NCBI RefSeq assembly: GCF_018449475.1
Contig: NZ_JAHCQH010000015.1
Coordinates: 558,001-622,000, forward strand
Length of the DNA stretch: 64,000 nt
Direction of reading: 5' to 3'
From: Ancylobacter radicis
Lineage (GTDB): Bacteria; Pseudomonadota; Alphaproteobacteria; Rhizobiales; Xanthobacteraceae
The notes beneath the pieces are model-generated. The model did no database searches. It was not told where the DNA came from and worked only from the letters and a program-made list of their open reading frames with translations. This document shows, one piece after another, positions 27,644 to 36,589 of this stretch. Each line of letters starts with the position of its first letter. Position 1 is the stretch's first letter. The position numbers and the translations under genes are program-made.

Positions 27644-28429
27644 TCAGCGCCGGGGGCGGCCCTGCGCCTCGGCGAGTTCGGTCAGGAGCTGGTCGATGCG
27701 GCGGGCATTGGAGCCGAAATCGCGGTCGCCATTGCGCGAGACCGAGCGCATGTCGACCGTGGTGCCCTCGGCGGTGCGGCGCAGGCGGATGACGATGTCG
27801 TCGCGCAGGCCGAATGGCAGGCTGCGCGCCACCGCCTCGATGCGCCCCTCGCGCTGCCCGCCGCGCGGCGGCACGGCGTCGACCACCAGCCATTTGTGCC
27901 GGGTCACCAGTCCCATCACGGCTTTATAGATATCGTCCGGCGGCACGTCGAAGGTGATCGACTTGATGCCGGGATAGGCGTCGCGCTGTTCGGCGGCGGC
28001 CATCGCGCCGGGATAGGCGAGCGGATTGGCGGCCCGCGAGCGCACCACGCCGAGCGTCTGGAATTCCGGCGGGTCCTGCGCGTCGGTGGTGATGTCGTGC
28101 AGCACCGGCAGGCCCACGCTGAGCGCCGCCACGGTGGCCGTGGGCGCGAGCAGCAGGAGCGCCAGCGCCGCCGCGCCAATCACCCGGCCGAGCCCGCGCA
28201 GCCCCTCGTTCCAGATCACCACGAAACCGGCCAGAGCCAGCAGCAAAGCCAGCCCCGACAGGCTGACGCCCGCCAGCACGGCATAGACGGCGCTGCGAAA
28301 ATCGAGCGTCTCGGTCGCGTAAAGCAGCAGCGCGATGGCGGTCACGGGCAGCGCGAACACCGCCGCGCGCAGGCTCCACACCGCGAGCCGCGAGACACGT
28401 TCCTCGACATAGAGCCGGCGGCGGATCAT
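27644..28429 (-). CDS. DUF1499 family membrane protein
   Basis: A 261-aa protein with three to four N-terminal hydrophobic segments (about 15-110), then a soluble DUF1499 domain marked by HDITTDAQDPPEF, EAVARSLPFGLRDDIVIR and VDMRSVSRNGDRDFGSNARRI. Function unknown. GAGGGGG lies upstream of ATG 28429. It starts ten bases after the HAD phosphatase stop on the same strand, so they form an operon, and it ends convergently with the MBL gene. Confidence 0.83.
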   Translation of the reverse strand: MIRRRLYVEERVSRLAVWSLRAAVFALPVTAIALLLYATETLDFRSAVYAVLAGVSLSGLALLLALAGFVVIWNEGLRGLGRVIGAAALALLLLAPTATVAALSVGLPVLHDITTDAQDPPEFQTLGVVRSRAANPLAYPGAMAAAEQRDAYPGIKSITFDVPPDDIYKAVMGLVTRHKWLVVDAVPPRGGQREGRIEAVARSLPFGLRDDIVIRLRRTAEGTTVDMRSVSRNGDRDFGSNARRIDQLLTELAEAQGRPRR

Positions 28430-28439
28430 CCCGGCCCCC

Positions 28440-29147
28440 TCACGCCGGCGCGAACATCAGGTCGGCGAGATGCTCGACCGAATCGACCACGAGATCGGCC
28501 TCGTTGGCGAAGTCGTCGACCGGCTGCGGCCCGCAGCGCACGAGGATCGCCTGCGCCCCCGCCGCCTTGGCGGTGTCGAGATCGTGCCGGGTATCGCCGA
28601 CGAGGGCGATTTCGCTGGGCTTCAGGCCGGTGAGCTTGCTGAAGGCCTCCACCATGCCGGGCGCCGGCTTCGAGCCATAGCCCGAATCATGGCCGTAGAT
28701 GGCGCTCAGCAGCGGCATCAGGCCGAGCATGTCCGCCTGAATGCGCGCATTGGCCTCGCCGTCATTGGTGGCGATGCCCAGCGGTAGGCCGAGCCGTTGG
28801 AAGCGCGCCAGAGCCTGCGCCGGATGGCCCAGCGGGGTGAGGTGGCGCCGGCCATGATCCACGAACAGCCGGTCGACTTCGCGGAAGAAGGCAATATCCG
28901 CCGCCCGCCCCAGCACCTTTGCCCAGGCCGGCCCGTATTGCCGGGAGGAGCCGGCGATCAGCGGCGAGGTCTGGAGGAAGCGGCGCTCGCCGGGAACATA
29001 ATGGCTGACCGCGTGCAGCGCCTCCAGCGCGCGCACATCGGAACCGGCCAGATCCGCCATCACGGCACCGGCGGCCGGTCCCCAGGTGAGGTCGAAATCG
29101 ACCAGGGTACCGTCCTTGTCGAACAGAATGGCGCGTGGGGCGTTCAC
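28440..29147 (-). CDS. HAD family hydrolase (phosphoglycolate phosphatase-like)
   Basis: A 235-aa HAD phosphatase: nucleophile D10 and acid D12 in LFDKDGTLVDF, motif II THR/Ser in IATNDGE, Lys in GSKPAPGMV and acidic motif IV LVGDTRHDLDTAKAAGA. Gph-type enzymes hydrolyse 2-phosphoglycolate, but related HADs vary. It begins at GTG 29147 with GGAGGA 9 nt upstream. The reading frame continues upstream for 360 codons, but that part is a shadow of the extensin-like gene on the other strand. Confidence 0.87.
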   Translation of the reverse strand: MNAPRAILFDKDGTLVDFDLTWGPAAGAVMADLAGSDVRALEALHAVSHYVPGERRFLQTSPLIAGSSRQYGPAWAKVLGRAADIAFFREVDRLFVDHGRRHLTPLGHPAQALARFQRLGLPLGIATNDGEANARIQADMLGLMPLLSAIYGHDSGYGSKPAPGMVEAFSKLTGLKPSEIALVGDTRHDLDTAKAAGAQAILVRCGPQPVDDFANEADLVVDSVEHLADLMFAPA

Positions 29148-29193
29148 TAGGGGTCGTCCTCCGGACGAACAGAACAGAGAGGCGCCTGATAGC

Positions 29194-30525
29194 ATGGAAT
29201 TCCACCGGCTCCCAAGGTACGGGTCGCGGCCTGCACTGGCGCTCGCCCTCCTCCTTCTGGCGGCACCTGCCGCAGCCGAACCGCTCGCCGAGATCGGCAG
29301 CGGCTTCGACGAGGCCGGCCGGGCGCTGAACCGGCAGATCGGCGATTGGGTCGGCTCGCCCAAACCCGCCCGCCGCGCCTCCCCACGGCGCCCCATGCCG
29401 GCCACCGCGCCCCTGCCGATGCCGCGCCCGAGCGACACCGCCGCCCCCGCCCCGGTGGCGGGAGAGGACACGGCGGTGACGGCGGCGCCGGCTCCTCCCG
29501 TCAGCCAAACGCCCGCTCCCCCGCCGACCCCGTCGACATCCGAAACCCCGGCCGAGCCGGCGCCCCCCGATGTCGCGGCGGCGCCCCTGCCGGCGGGCCC
29601 GGCGCGGGCGGAGATGAAGCCCTCCCCTCTGGAAAAGCGCGCCGCCCTGCGAGCCGTGCCCATGCCCGCTCCACGCCCGGATAGGGCGCCGGATGGGGCG
29701 TCGGGTGACGCGCCGGACGACGCACAGGCGGCACAGCCCGCCCCACCGCCCGCCGCCGCGCCGGAGATGAAGACCGCCGCCCTGCCCCCTCCCACCGCGC
29801 CCCTGCCCCCATCGGAGCCCGCCCCCGCCGCCGTGCCGACCATCTGCCCGGAACTGTCCGCCGAAAATCTCGGCGAGTTCACGCCCATGGTCGTGACCGC
29901 CACGCAGGCCGCCTGCGCGGTGGATCGCGGGGTAAGCCTGTCGGCGGTGCGCATGAAGGATGGCCGGCTGGTGACGCTGGAGCCCGCCGCCGTGCTCCGC
30001 TGCGAGATGGCCGCCTCGGTCGCGCACTGGCTGCGCGAGCAGGTGGAGCCGGCCGCCGCCACGCTCGGCGCGCCGCTGAAGACGGTGCTGGTCGCCGCCT
30101 CGCAGCAATGCCGGCCGCGCAACCGCGTGGCGGGCGCCAAGATCAGCGAGCATGGACGCGGCAACGCGATCGACCTGCGCGGCATTGTCCTCGCCGATGG
30201 CAAGCGGGTCGTCATCGGCACGCCGTCATCGGGGCGCGAGGAGGCCATGCCACTCGCGTTTCAGGAACGGCTCAAGGCCAGCGCCTGCGCCGACTTCACC
30301 ACCATTCTCGGCCCGGGATCGGACGGCTATCACGAGCAGCATCTGCATCTCGACCGCGCGGTGCGGCGCAGCGGCGCGGTGCTCTGCCGCTGGGCGACCG
30401 CCGAGCGGCCGAAAACGCCGGCCACCCCACCCAAGCCGCCGGCGCGCCCGGCTGAAGCACCCGATGAGCCGGAGGAGCCGGTGGGAGACGCACCGGCCGC
30501 GACAGAAAACCCGCCCGCGCCGTGA
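29194..30525 (+). CDS. extensin-like family secreted protein
   Basis: A 443-aa exported protein. A signal peptide (ALALALLLLAAPAAA) is followed by about 190 residues of Pro/Ala-rich low-complexity linker and the extensin-like C-terminal domain (about 210-410), with ACAVDRGVSL, QCRPRNRV, the metal-site motif SEHGRGNAIDLRG and DGYHEQHLHLDRA. The HxxxxxxxD and HLHLD pattern resembles LAS/VanX-type peptidases, so cell-wall peptide cleavage is plausible but not shown. A second Pro-rich tail closes it. Confidence 0.85.
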   Translation: MEFHRLPRYGSRPALALALLLLAAPAAAEPLAEIGSGFDEAGRALNRQIGDWVGSPKPARRASPRRPMPATAPLPMPRPSDTAAPAPVAGEDTAVTAAPAPPVSQTPAPPPTPSTSETPAEPAPPDVAAAPLPAGPARAEMKPSPLEKRAALRAVPMPAPRPDRAPDGASGDAPDDAQAAQPAPPPAAAPEMKTAALPPPTAPLPPSEPAPAAVPTICPELSAENLGEFTPMVVTATQAACAVDRGVSLSAVRMKDGRLVTLEPAAVLRCEMAASVAHWLREQVEPAAATLGAPLKTVLVAASQQCRPRNRVAGAKISEHGRGNAIDLRGIVLADGKRVVIGTPSSGREEAMPLAFQERLKASACADFTTILGPGSDGYHEQHLHLDRAVRRSGAVLCRWATAERPKTPATPPKPPARPAEAPDEPEEPVGDAPAATENPPAP

Positions 30526-30627
30526 GTTTTTCGCGCCCTCCGCTGCGTCATGCTGCGAAGGGCGCCCTTTCGGGCGGTGCGCGCTCGCACTAGGCTGGGG
30601 CTTCGATACCTTTCTGGAGCCCGGCCG

Positions 30628-32010
30628 ATGCTGACCAACATGCAGACTCGCGATGTCGAGACGCTGATCCACCCCTATACGAACCTCGCCGCCTTCCGCG
30701 AGACGGGGCCGCTGATCCTCGATCGCGGCCAGGGCGTGTGGGTGCACGATGTCGACGGCAAGCCTTATCTGGAGGGCATGGCGGGCCTGTGGTGCACGGC
30801 GCTCGGCTACGGCAATGAGGAACTGGTGGAAGCGGCGGCGACGCAGATGCGCAAGCTGCCCTTCACCCACATCTTCGGCGGCAAGAGCCACGACCCGGCG
30901 ATCGAGCTGGCGGAAAAGCTGAAGGAGATGGCCCCGGTGCCGATCTCCAAGGTGTTCTTCACCAATTCGGGCTCGGAAGCCAACGACACCCAGATGAAGC
31001 TCGTCTGGTACATGAACAATGCGCTGGGCCGGCCGCAGAAGAAGAAGATCATCTCCCGCATGCGGGCCTATCACGGCGTGACCATCGCCTCGGCCTCGCT
31101 CACCGGCCTGCCCGGCAACCACAATGATTTCGACCTGCCGATCGCCGGCGTGCGGCACACCACCTGCCCGCATTATTACCGCCAGGCCGAGGAAGGCGAG
31201 AGCGAGGAGGCCTTCGCCACCCGCCTGGCCGCCGAGCTTGAGGCGCTGATCCTGGCCGAAGGGCCGGAGACGGTCGCCGCCTTCATCGCCGAGCCGGTAC
31301 TGGGCGCCGGCGGCGTGATCGTGCCGCCCAAGACCTATTACCCGAAGATCCAGGACGTGCTGACCAAGTACGATATCTTCTTCATCGGCGACGAGGTCAT
31401 CACCGGCTTCGGCCGGCTCGGCACCGCCTTTGGCTGCGAAGCCATGGAGATGAAGCCCAACTCCATCTCCATCGCCAAGGCGCTGTCCTCGGCCTACCAG
31501 CCGATCGGCGGCGTCATGATCCCCGAAGACATGTACCAGGCGATGGTCGATGAGAGCCGCAAGCTCGGCAGCTTCGGCCATGGCTACACCTATTCCGGCC
31601 ACCCGGTGGCCGCCGCCGTGGCGCTGAAGACGCTGGAAATCTACGAGCGCGAGAGCATCTTCGAGCGGGTGCGGGCGAAGATCCCGCAATTCGTCGCCCG
31701 TCGCGCGGCGCTGGAAGATCACCCGCTGGTGGGCGAGGCGCGCGGCGCCGGCATGGTCGCCGCCATCGAACTGGTCGCCGACAAGAAGACCAAGCACCAG
31801 TTCGACCCGAAGCTCGGCATGGCCGCCAAATGCGTCGCCTTCGCGCAGGCCGAGGGTCTGATCGTGCGCAACGTGTTCGGCGATGCCGTCACCATCTGCC
31901 CGCCGCTGGTCATCTCGCCGGCCGAGATCGACGAGCTGTTCGACCGCCTCACCCGCGCGCTCGACAAGACCCTCGACTGGGCGGTGAGCCAGAAGCTGCT
32001 CGCGGCCTGA
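30628..32010 (+). CDS. class III PLP-dependent aminotransferase (omega-amino acid:pyruvate type)
   Basis: A 460-aa fold-type I aminotransferase. Key elements: SGSEAND for phosphate binding, YHG stacking at 148-150, D255 in [13 protein letters not shown], and the PLP lysine K284 in [15 protein letters not shown]. Homologues are often labelled aspartate aminotransferase family or putrescine/beta-alanine:pyruvate transaminases; the exact amine donor is unclear. ATG 30628 has GGAG about 10 nt upstream. A 14-bp hairpin ends this gene and the convergent L,D-transpeptidase. Confidence 0.9.
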   Translation: MLTNMQTRDVETLIHPYTNLAAFRETGPLILDRGQGVWVHDVDGKPYLEGMAGLWCTALGYGNEELVEAAATQMRKLPFTHIFGGKSHDPAIELAEKLKEMAPVPISKVFFTNSGSEANDTQMKLVWYMNNALGRPQKKKIISRMRAYHGVTIASASLTGLPGNHNDFDLPIAGVRHTTCPHYYRQAEEGESEEAFATRLAAELEALILAEGPETVAAFIAEPVLGAGGVIVPPKTYYPKIQDVLTKYDIFFIGDEVITGFGRLGTAFGCEAMEMKPNSISIAKALSSAYQPIGGVMIPEDMYQAMVDESRKLGSFGHGYTYSGHPVAAAVALKTLEIYERESIFERVRAKIPQFVARRAALEDHPLVGEARGAGMVAAIELVADKKTKHQFDPKLGMAAKCVAFAQAEGLIVRNVFGDAVTICPPLVISPAEIDELFDRLTRALDKTLDWAVSQKLLAA

Positions 32011-32020
32011 GTCCGGTCAA

Positions 32021-32058
32021 CCTCATCCCGGATGGCCGCACGGCCGTTCGGGATGAGG
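32021..32058. repeat. extragenic palindrome after the aminotransferase
   Basis: Inverted repeat CCTCATCCCG ... CGGGATGAGG with an inner GGCC/GGCC pairing, 10 nt after the stop. It looks like a REP-type intergenic palindrome; I see no second full copy in the window. Confidence 0.55.
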
Positions 32059-32084
32059 TCTCGGGAGCATCCCGGCACAAACAA

Positions 32085-32114
32085 AAAGGGGCGCTGCCGC
32101 GGCAGCGCCCCTTT
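32085..32114. terminator. bidirectional rho-independent terminator
   Basis: A perfect 14-bp stem, AAAGGGGCGCTGCC / GGCAGCGCCCCTTT, with a two-base loop between convergent genes. The minus strand continues as TTTTTGT, a good T tract for the L,D-transpeptidase; the plus side has a weaker one for the aminotransferase. Confidence 0.85.
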
Positions 32115-32135
32115 CAATTCAGGATGAGCGAAGGC

Positions 32136-32738
32136 TCAGAGCACCACCACCTCGGTGCCCGAGGGCACGCGGGTGTAGAGGTCGATCACGTCCTCGTTCA
32201 GCATGCGGATGCAGCCGGAGGAAATCGCCTGCCCGATATATTCCGGCTGGTTGGTGCCGTGAATGCGGAACAGCGTGTCCTTGTTGCCCTGGTAGAGATA
32301 CAGCGCGCGCGCCCCCATCGGGTTGTGCGGGCCGGGGCCGACGAAGTTCGGGATGCCGGCAAGACGCTGCTTGATCTCCGGGGTCGGGGTCCAGGTCGGC
32401 CATTCGGCCTTGCGGCCGATCTTGGCTTCACCCTTGAACGCCAGCCCCTCTTCGCCGACCGTCACGCCGTAGCGGATGGCCTTGCCGTCGGCCTGGACCA
32501 GATAAAGATACTTCTTGTCGGTATCGACAACGATGGTGCCCGGCTTTTCGCTGCCCGCGTAATCGACGATCGACCGCTGGTAGATATCCGGCGGCAGGAC
32601 CTTCTGATAAGGCGCATTGGCGAGCAATTGCTTGTCGCGCGGCGTCAACGACGCCGTCGGCGCCGGTTGACGCTCCACAGAGCTGCACGCACCCAAGAGG
32701 AGCGCCAACAGGACAGCTCCCGCCCCGCGCATAATCAT
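32136..32738 (-). CDS. L,D-transpeptidase lipoprotein
   Basis: A 200-aa YkuD protein beginning with a lipoprotein signal (hydrophobic core then lipobox LGACSS, C18). The catalytic domain fills residues 60-200, with RIHGTNQP and SSGCIRMLNEDVIDLY. It should be membrane-anchored in the periplasm and cross-link peptidoglycan or couple proteins to it. ATG 32738 has GGAG about 9 nt upstream. Close relative of the enzyme at 14519-15526 in the catalytic half, with a much shorter N-terminus. Confidence 0.9.
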   Translation of the reverse strand: MIMRGAGAVLLALLLGACSSVERQPAPTASLTPRDKQLLANAPYQKVLPPDIYQRSIVDYAGSEKPGTIVVDTDKKYLYLVQADGKAIRYGVTVGEEGLAFKGEAKIGRKAEWPTWTPTPEIKQRLAGIPNFVGPGPHNPMGARALYLYQGNKDTLFRIHGTNQPEYIGQAISSGCIRMLNEDVIDLYTRVPSGTEVVVL

Positions 32739-33032
32739 TTCGCAATGCTCCGAATCAGTTTGCACGCATGAAGCGTGCGGCTTCACCCTTGACTGTCGAT
32801 TAACCGAACTTGGTTCCGCCTTGAAGGGGCCACATGAGTGGCGAGCGAAGGCGGTTCGGAAATGTTGCTCAAAAAGCTCACTTCTGGTGGAAGAACTCCA
32901 AAAAGCCGGTTTAGACCCCTCCCTAACGTCAAGAGCCTTACCGCGGACCTCGACTCTGCATATTTTTGACGCAGTCGACGGCCATTTCGTCGGCATCCAC
33001 CCGGCGAACGGGTGGTCCACATGGAGGAAGTC

Positions 33033-33263
33033 ATGTCTACCGAAGACAAGCCGGCCCCCCAAGGCCGGCCGAGCGACCGCTGGGACCGCTCGGAACAGAG
33101 TGCTCATTGGCGTGAGATCGGCATCTCCGCGGTTGCCGCCGCTGCGCGTTATGCCTCCGACAAGAAAACGGTATCCGATGCCCCCGCGATGGGTGCGGCG
33201 CGGACCGATGGCGCGGAAGCGAAGATCGTAACGCTTCGCGACGTCGAATATTTCGCGGCCTGA
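33033..33263 (+). CDS. small hypothetical protein (76 aa)
   Basis: A 76-codon frame from ATG 33033 with an excellent GGAGGA seven bases upstream. The product is hydrophilic, starting MSTEDKPAPQG, with a central Ala-rich helix (GISAVAAAARYASDKK) and a KIVTLRDVEYFAA end. No family recognised. The 294 bases upstream (32739-33032) contain no other gene and hold the divergent promoters of this frame and the L,D-transpeptidase; I see no clear consensus there. Confidence 0.6.
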   Translation: MSTEDKPAPQGRPSDRWDRSEQSAHWREIGISAVAAAARYASDKKTVSDAPAMGAARTDGAEAKIVTLRDVEYFAA

Positions 33264-33394
33264 TTGCCACCGGCCGAACAGCCGGGACGAGCTCGTCCGC
33301 CCCTCCCCCCGAACATCCTCCGACATCACGCCCGTTGGCCGTGCGCCTTCGGGCGACCCGACGTCGCGACGCTGTTATAGGGATGCGTGAAATC

Positions 33395-33432
33395 CTGCTG
33401 CGGCCTTCCGCCATGCCGGAAGGCCGCAGCAG
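33395..33432. promoter_or_regulatory. long perfect hairpin in the corA leader
   Basis: A 16-bp perfect inverted repeat (CTGCTGCGGCCTTCCG and its complement) with a six-base loop, ending 26 nt before the corA start codon and just ahead of its ribosome site. There is no T tract, so it is more likely an mRNA leader structure or a stabilising element than a terminator. Confidence 0.55.
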
Positions 33433-33458
33433 TTGCCATCACGTCCGGGGAGTGCCGA

Positions 33459-34433
33459 ATGATCACCGCCTATTGCATCCGCAACGGGGCGCTGCAGGGG
33501 TTTGACGTCCCTGCGGAAGGCCCCGTGCCGCCAGACGCCCTCTGGATCGACATGCTCCGTCCGGCCAGCGGCGAGGACGCGCTGGTCGAGGCCGCGCTCG
33601 GCATCGGCGTGCCGACCCAGGCGGAAATGGTCGAGATCGAGCCGTCGAGCCGGCTGCGGATCGAGAACGGCGCGATCTACCTGACCGGCAGTCTGGTCTG
33701 CCGCGCCGACGAGGAGCGCCCGATCCTCTCGGCCGTCTCCTTCATCCTCGTCAACCATCGGCTGGTGACGCTGCGCTATGATGAGCCCAAGCCCTTCCGT
33801 CTGGTGATGGCGCGGCTGACCCATGGCTGCTCGGCGACGCTGACCGGCGAGCAGCTCCTGATGGAACTGCTCGATGCCATCGTCGACCGCGCGGCCGATA
33901 TCATCGAGCATCTGAGCGAGCAGATCGAGGCGCTGTCCGAACGCATCTTCGATCGCGAGGCGCGCACCGACCAGAACCAGCGTTACCGGGCGCTGCTCAA
34001 CATGATCGCCCGCAAGGCCGACCTCGGCTCCAAGGTGCGCGAGAGCCTCGTCAGCATGGCCCGCATCTTCACCTTCCTCGCCGCCGAGGGCGAGACGAAG
34101 GCGCTGTCCAAGGACCAGAAGGCGGCGCTCAAGAGCCTTCAGCGCGATGCCACCTCGCTCACCGACCATGTGAGCTATCTCGGCGACAAGATCACCTTCC
34201 TGCTCGACGCCACGCTCGGCCTCGTCAGCATCGAACAGAACAACATCATCAAGATTTTCGCGGTGCTCTCGGTGGTGCTGATGCCGCCGACGCTGATCGC
34301 CTCGATCTACGGGATGAATTTCGAGCACATGCCCGAACTGGCCCTGACATGGGGCTACCCGTTGGCATTGATCGCCATGCTGGTCGCGGCGATCGTGCCC
34401 TACTGGATCTTCAAGTGGCGCCGATGGCTGTAA
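33459..34433 (+). CDS. corA: CorA-type magnesium/divalent metal channel
   Basis: A 324-aa CorA family channel. The soluble N-terminal domain with long stalk helices precedes two C-terminal membrane helices; the pore signature YGMN is present with GMN at 285-287, followed by FEHMPEL and a final basic KWRRWL. CorA pentamers carry Mg2+ (also Co2+/Ni2+) into the cytoplasm. ATG 33459 has GGGGAG 8 nt upstream. A strong hairpin sits in the leader. Confidence 0.93.
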   Translation: MITAYCIRNGALQGFDVPAEGPVPPDALWIDMLRPASGEDALVEAALGIGVPTQAEMVEIEPSSRLRIENGAIYLTGSLVCRADEERPILSAVSFILVNHRLVTLRYDEPKPFRLVMARLTHGCSATLTGEQLLMELLDAIVDRAADIIEHLSEQIEALSERIFDREARTDQNQRYRALLNMIARKADLGSKVRESLVSMARIFTFLAAEGETKALSKDQKAALKSLQRDATSLTDHVSYLGDKITFLLDATLGLVSIEQNNIIKIFAVLSVVLMPPTLIASIYGMNFEHMPELALTWGYPLALIAMLVAAIVPYWIFKWRRWL

Positions 34434-34451
34434 GCGGCGCCCGCGGCCGGC

Positions 34452-35201
34452 TCACACGTGCTGGCCGCCATTGATGTGGATCTCGGCCCCGTTGAGATAG
34501 GACGAGGTCTCCGTGCACAGCACATAGATGATCTTGGCCACCTCGTCGGGCGTGCCGAGCCGCTGCATCGGGATCTGCTCGACGATCTTCTCCGTGCCGG
34601 GCGAGAGGATCGAGGTGTCGATCTCGCCGGGCGCGATGGCGTTGACCCGCACGCCGAGCGGGCCGAAATCGGCCGCCATCTCGCGCGTCAGCCCGGCCAG
34701 CGCCGCCTTGGAGGTGGCATAGGCCGCGCCGGCGAAGGGGTGCACCCGCGAGCCGGCGATCGAGGTGACGTTGACCACCGCGCCATGGGTGCGCTTCAGC
34801 TCCTCCAGCAGGCCGCGCGCCAGCAGGATGGGGGCGAAGAAATTCACCTGGAAGACCTTGTGCCAGGCCTCCTGCGGCGTGTTGAGCGTGCTCAGCCGCG
34901 AACCGCCCGCGCCCTTGGGCGAGATACCGGCATTGTTGACGAGGGCGTGCAGCTCGCCATTCTCCAGCCGGCTCTTGATCTCGTCGACCGCGCGCAGCGT
35001 GTCCTCGGGATTGGAGAGGTCGACCTGGATATGGTCCTCCGGCCCCATCTCCCACGGACAATTCTCCGGGAAGGCATGGCGCGAGCAGGTGATGACCCGC
35101 CAGCCGGCGGCGGAGAACCGCTTGACGGTGGCATGGCCGATCCCGCGCGAGGCGCCGGTGAGCAGCAAGGTACGGCGAGGCTGATTGGAACCCTTGATCA
35201 T
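34452..35201 (-). CDS. SDR family oxidoreductase
   Basis: A 249-aa short-chain dehydrogenase/reductase: cofactor loop TGASRGIG at residues 15-22, NNAG, catalytic Ser in NVTSIAGS and Tyr-x-x-x-Lys in YATSK, and NAIAPGEIDT. NAD(P)H-dependent; substrate unknown. It ends convergently with corA and is separated from the upstream pdxH by 64 nt that contain a triple tandem repeat. Confidence 0.88.
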   Translation of the reverse strand: MIKGSNQPRRTLLLTGASRGIGHATVKRFSAAGWRVITCSRHAFPENCPWEMGPEDHIQVDLSNPEDTLRAVDEIKSRLENGELHALVNNAGISPKGAGGSRLSTLNTPQEAWHKVFQVNFFAPILLARGLLEELKRTHGAVVNVTSIAGSRVHPFAGAAYATSKAALAGLTREMAADFGPLGVRVNAIAPGEIDTSILSPGTEKIVEQIPMQRLGTPDEVAKIIYVLCTETSSYLNGAEIHINGGQHV

Positions 35202-35232
35202 GGGGCAGTCTTAGCTCAGCTCGGGAGGGGTG

Positions 35233-35282
35233 TCAGGGAGAAAGACGGGGCAGGGAGAAGACGGGTCAGGGATAAAGCCGGG
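35233..35282. repeat. three tandem ~17-bp repeats overlapping the 3' end of pdxH
   Basis: Three consecutive units of the form (t/g)CAGGGA(g/t)AAaGaCGGG at 35233-35249, 35250-35265 and 35266-35282. The third copy contains the pdxH stop codon and last codons, so the array appears to have grown outward from the gene end. Confidence 0.6.
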
Positions 35283-35892
35283 TCTTGGTCCAGCCATCCG
35301 CCTCGGGGGTGGCGCGGGCGAACACGATGCGGTCATGCAGGCGGAACGGCCGGTCGTGCCAGAACTCGATCTGCACCGGGCGAATGCGATAGCCGTTCCA
35401 GTGCGGCGGGCGCGGCACGGTGCCGAGCGCGTGCTTGGCGGTGAGCTTGGCCACCGCTCCCTCCAGCGCGAAACGCCCTTCGAGCGGGCTCGACTGCTGG
35501 CTCGCCCAGGCGCCGATCTGCGACAGGCGGGGGCGGCTGGCGAAATAGGCGTCCGCCTCGGCCACGCTCACCATCTCCACCGGGCCGCGTACCCGGATCT
35601 GCCGGCGCAGCGACTTCCAGTGGAACACCACCGCCGCCTTGCACATGGCGGCGAGTTCGCGGCCCTTGGCGCTGTTGGAATTGGTGAAGAACACGAAGCC
35701 GCGCTCGTCGCGGGCGTTCAGCAGCACCATGCGCACATCCGGCAGCCCGTCGGCGTCGACGGTGGCCAGCGCCATGGCGTTGGGATCGTTCGGTTCGCTC
35801 GCGCGGGCTTCCGTGAACCAGTCCTCGAAAAGCTGGAAAGGCTCGGCGGCCAGCGTGAAATCACCGGATGTTAACTCTTCAGGCGCTTCCAT
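35266..35892 (-). CDS. pdxH: pyridoxamine 5'-phosphate oxidase
   Basis: A 208-aa FMN-dependent oxidase completing PLP synthesis from pyridoxine/pyridoxamine phosphate. Characteristic pieces: [36 protein letters not shown] (FMN and substrate site), [22 protein letters not shown], and the C-terminal W-x-x-x-RLYP. ATG 35892 gives the normal length; the frame upstream runs through the divergent lipoprotein gene and is a shadow. Confidence 0.95.
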   Translation of the reverse strand: MEAPEELTSGDFTLAAEPFQLFEDWFTEARASEPNDPNAMALATVDADGLPDVRMVLLNARDERGFVFFTNSNSAKGRELAAMCKAAVVFHWKSLRRQIRVRGPVEMVSVAEADAYFASRPRLSQIGAWASQQSSPLEGRFALEGAVAKLTAKHALGTVPRPPHWNGYRIRPVQIEFWHDRPFRLHDRIVFARATPEADGWTKTRLYP

Positions 35893-35950
35893 AAGGGCAG
35901 TCTCGACGATTGGACCCGAGGGCCCGGCGATGTTCCTAAGGCGGCGACAG

Positions 35951-36430
35951 ATGGCGTCATCTGCGATGATGCTCATCTCGGCTCCATATACGCGCGCAGC
36001 GGCGCTTCGCACAGCGCGTTGCACGCTGACCTTCGTCGCGGTCGGCGCGGTGCTGGGCGGCTGCTCGGGCACCGCCGCGCTCGATCCGATGGCGACCGGC
36101 TCGATCAGTGCCCACCCCGTGGCCTATGCCTCCGAGCCCGTGCCGAAAGGCGTGGCGCCGGAGGATTGGGTGGCGGCGCGCAAGGCGCTGGCCGAGGCGC
36201 TGGTCGACAAGGAGGCGGCGCCGAGCGTGCCGTGGGAGAATTATCCCGGCGCCACCCGCGGCACCGTGACGCCGCTCGGCCCGACCGCCGATGCCGGCGG
36301 CAGCGGCCAGTGCCGCGAATTCCTCATGAGCTTCGTCAAGCAGAGCGGCGAGGAATGGCTCCAGGGCGAGGCCTGCCGGACCAAGGCGGGCTGGAAGGTC
36401 GATCAGGCCCGGCTGCTCGAACGCAGCTGA
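35951..36430 (+). CDS. surface-type lipoprotein
   Basis: A 159-aa protein with a basic start, a hydrophobic core and a lipobox (AVLGGCSG). The C-terminal domain [31 protein letters not shown] resembles the RT0821/17-kDa surface antigen type, with two cysteines that could bond. ATG 35951 has AAGG about 9 nt upstream, but ATGs at 35966 and 35969 are possible. It is divergent from pdxH. Confidence 0.7.
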   Translation: MASSAMMLISAPYTRAAALRTARCTLTFVAVGAVLGGCSGTAALDPMATGSISAHPVAYASEPVPKGVAPEDWVAARKALAEALVDKEAAPSVPWENYPGATRGTVTPLGPTADAGGSGQCREFLMSFVKQSGEEWLQGEACRTKAGWKVDQARLLERS

Positions 36431-36589
36431 GGCCGCAGCCGCCTCGCCAAGCTTCCCGCCAGCTTCGCGCCGCAGGCTCCCGCAGAAGGTTTTCCGCGAA
36501 GCCGGCTTGCCGGCCCGGTGGCCGTTGCATTGGCGCAACACGCCTCCTACATGTCGGACAGCCGGAACCGCCGGACGAGACCATCATCC

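Noticed and set aside
28440-30248. 602-codon minus-strand frame
   Set aside because: Only the C-terminal 235 codons from GTG 29147 are the HAD phosphatase; the rest is antisense to the extensin-like gene.
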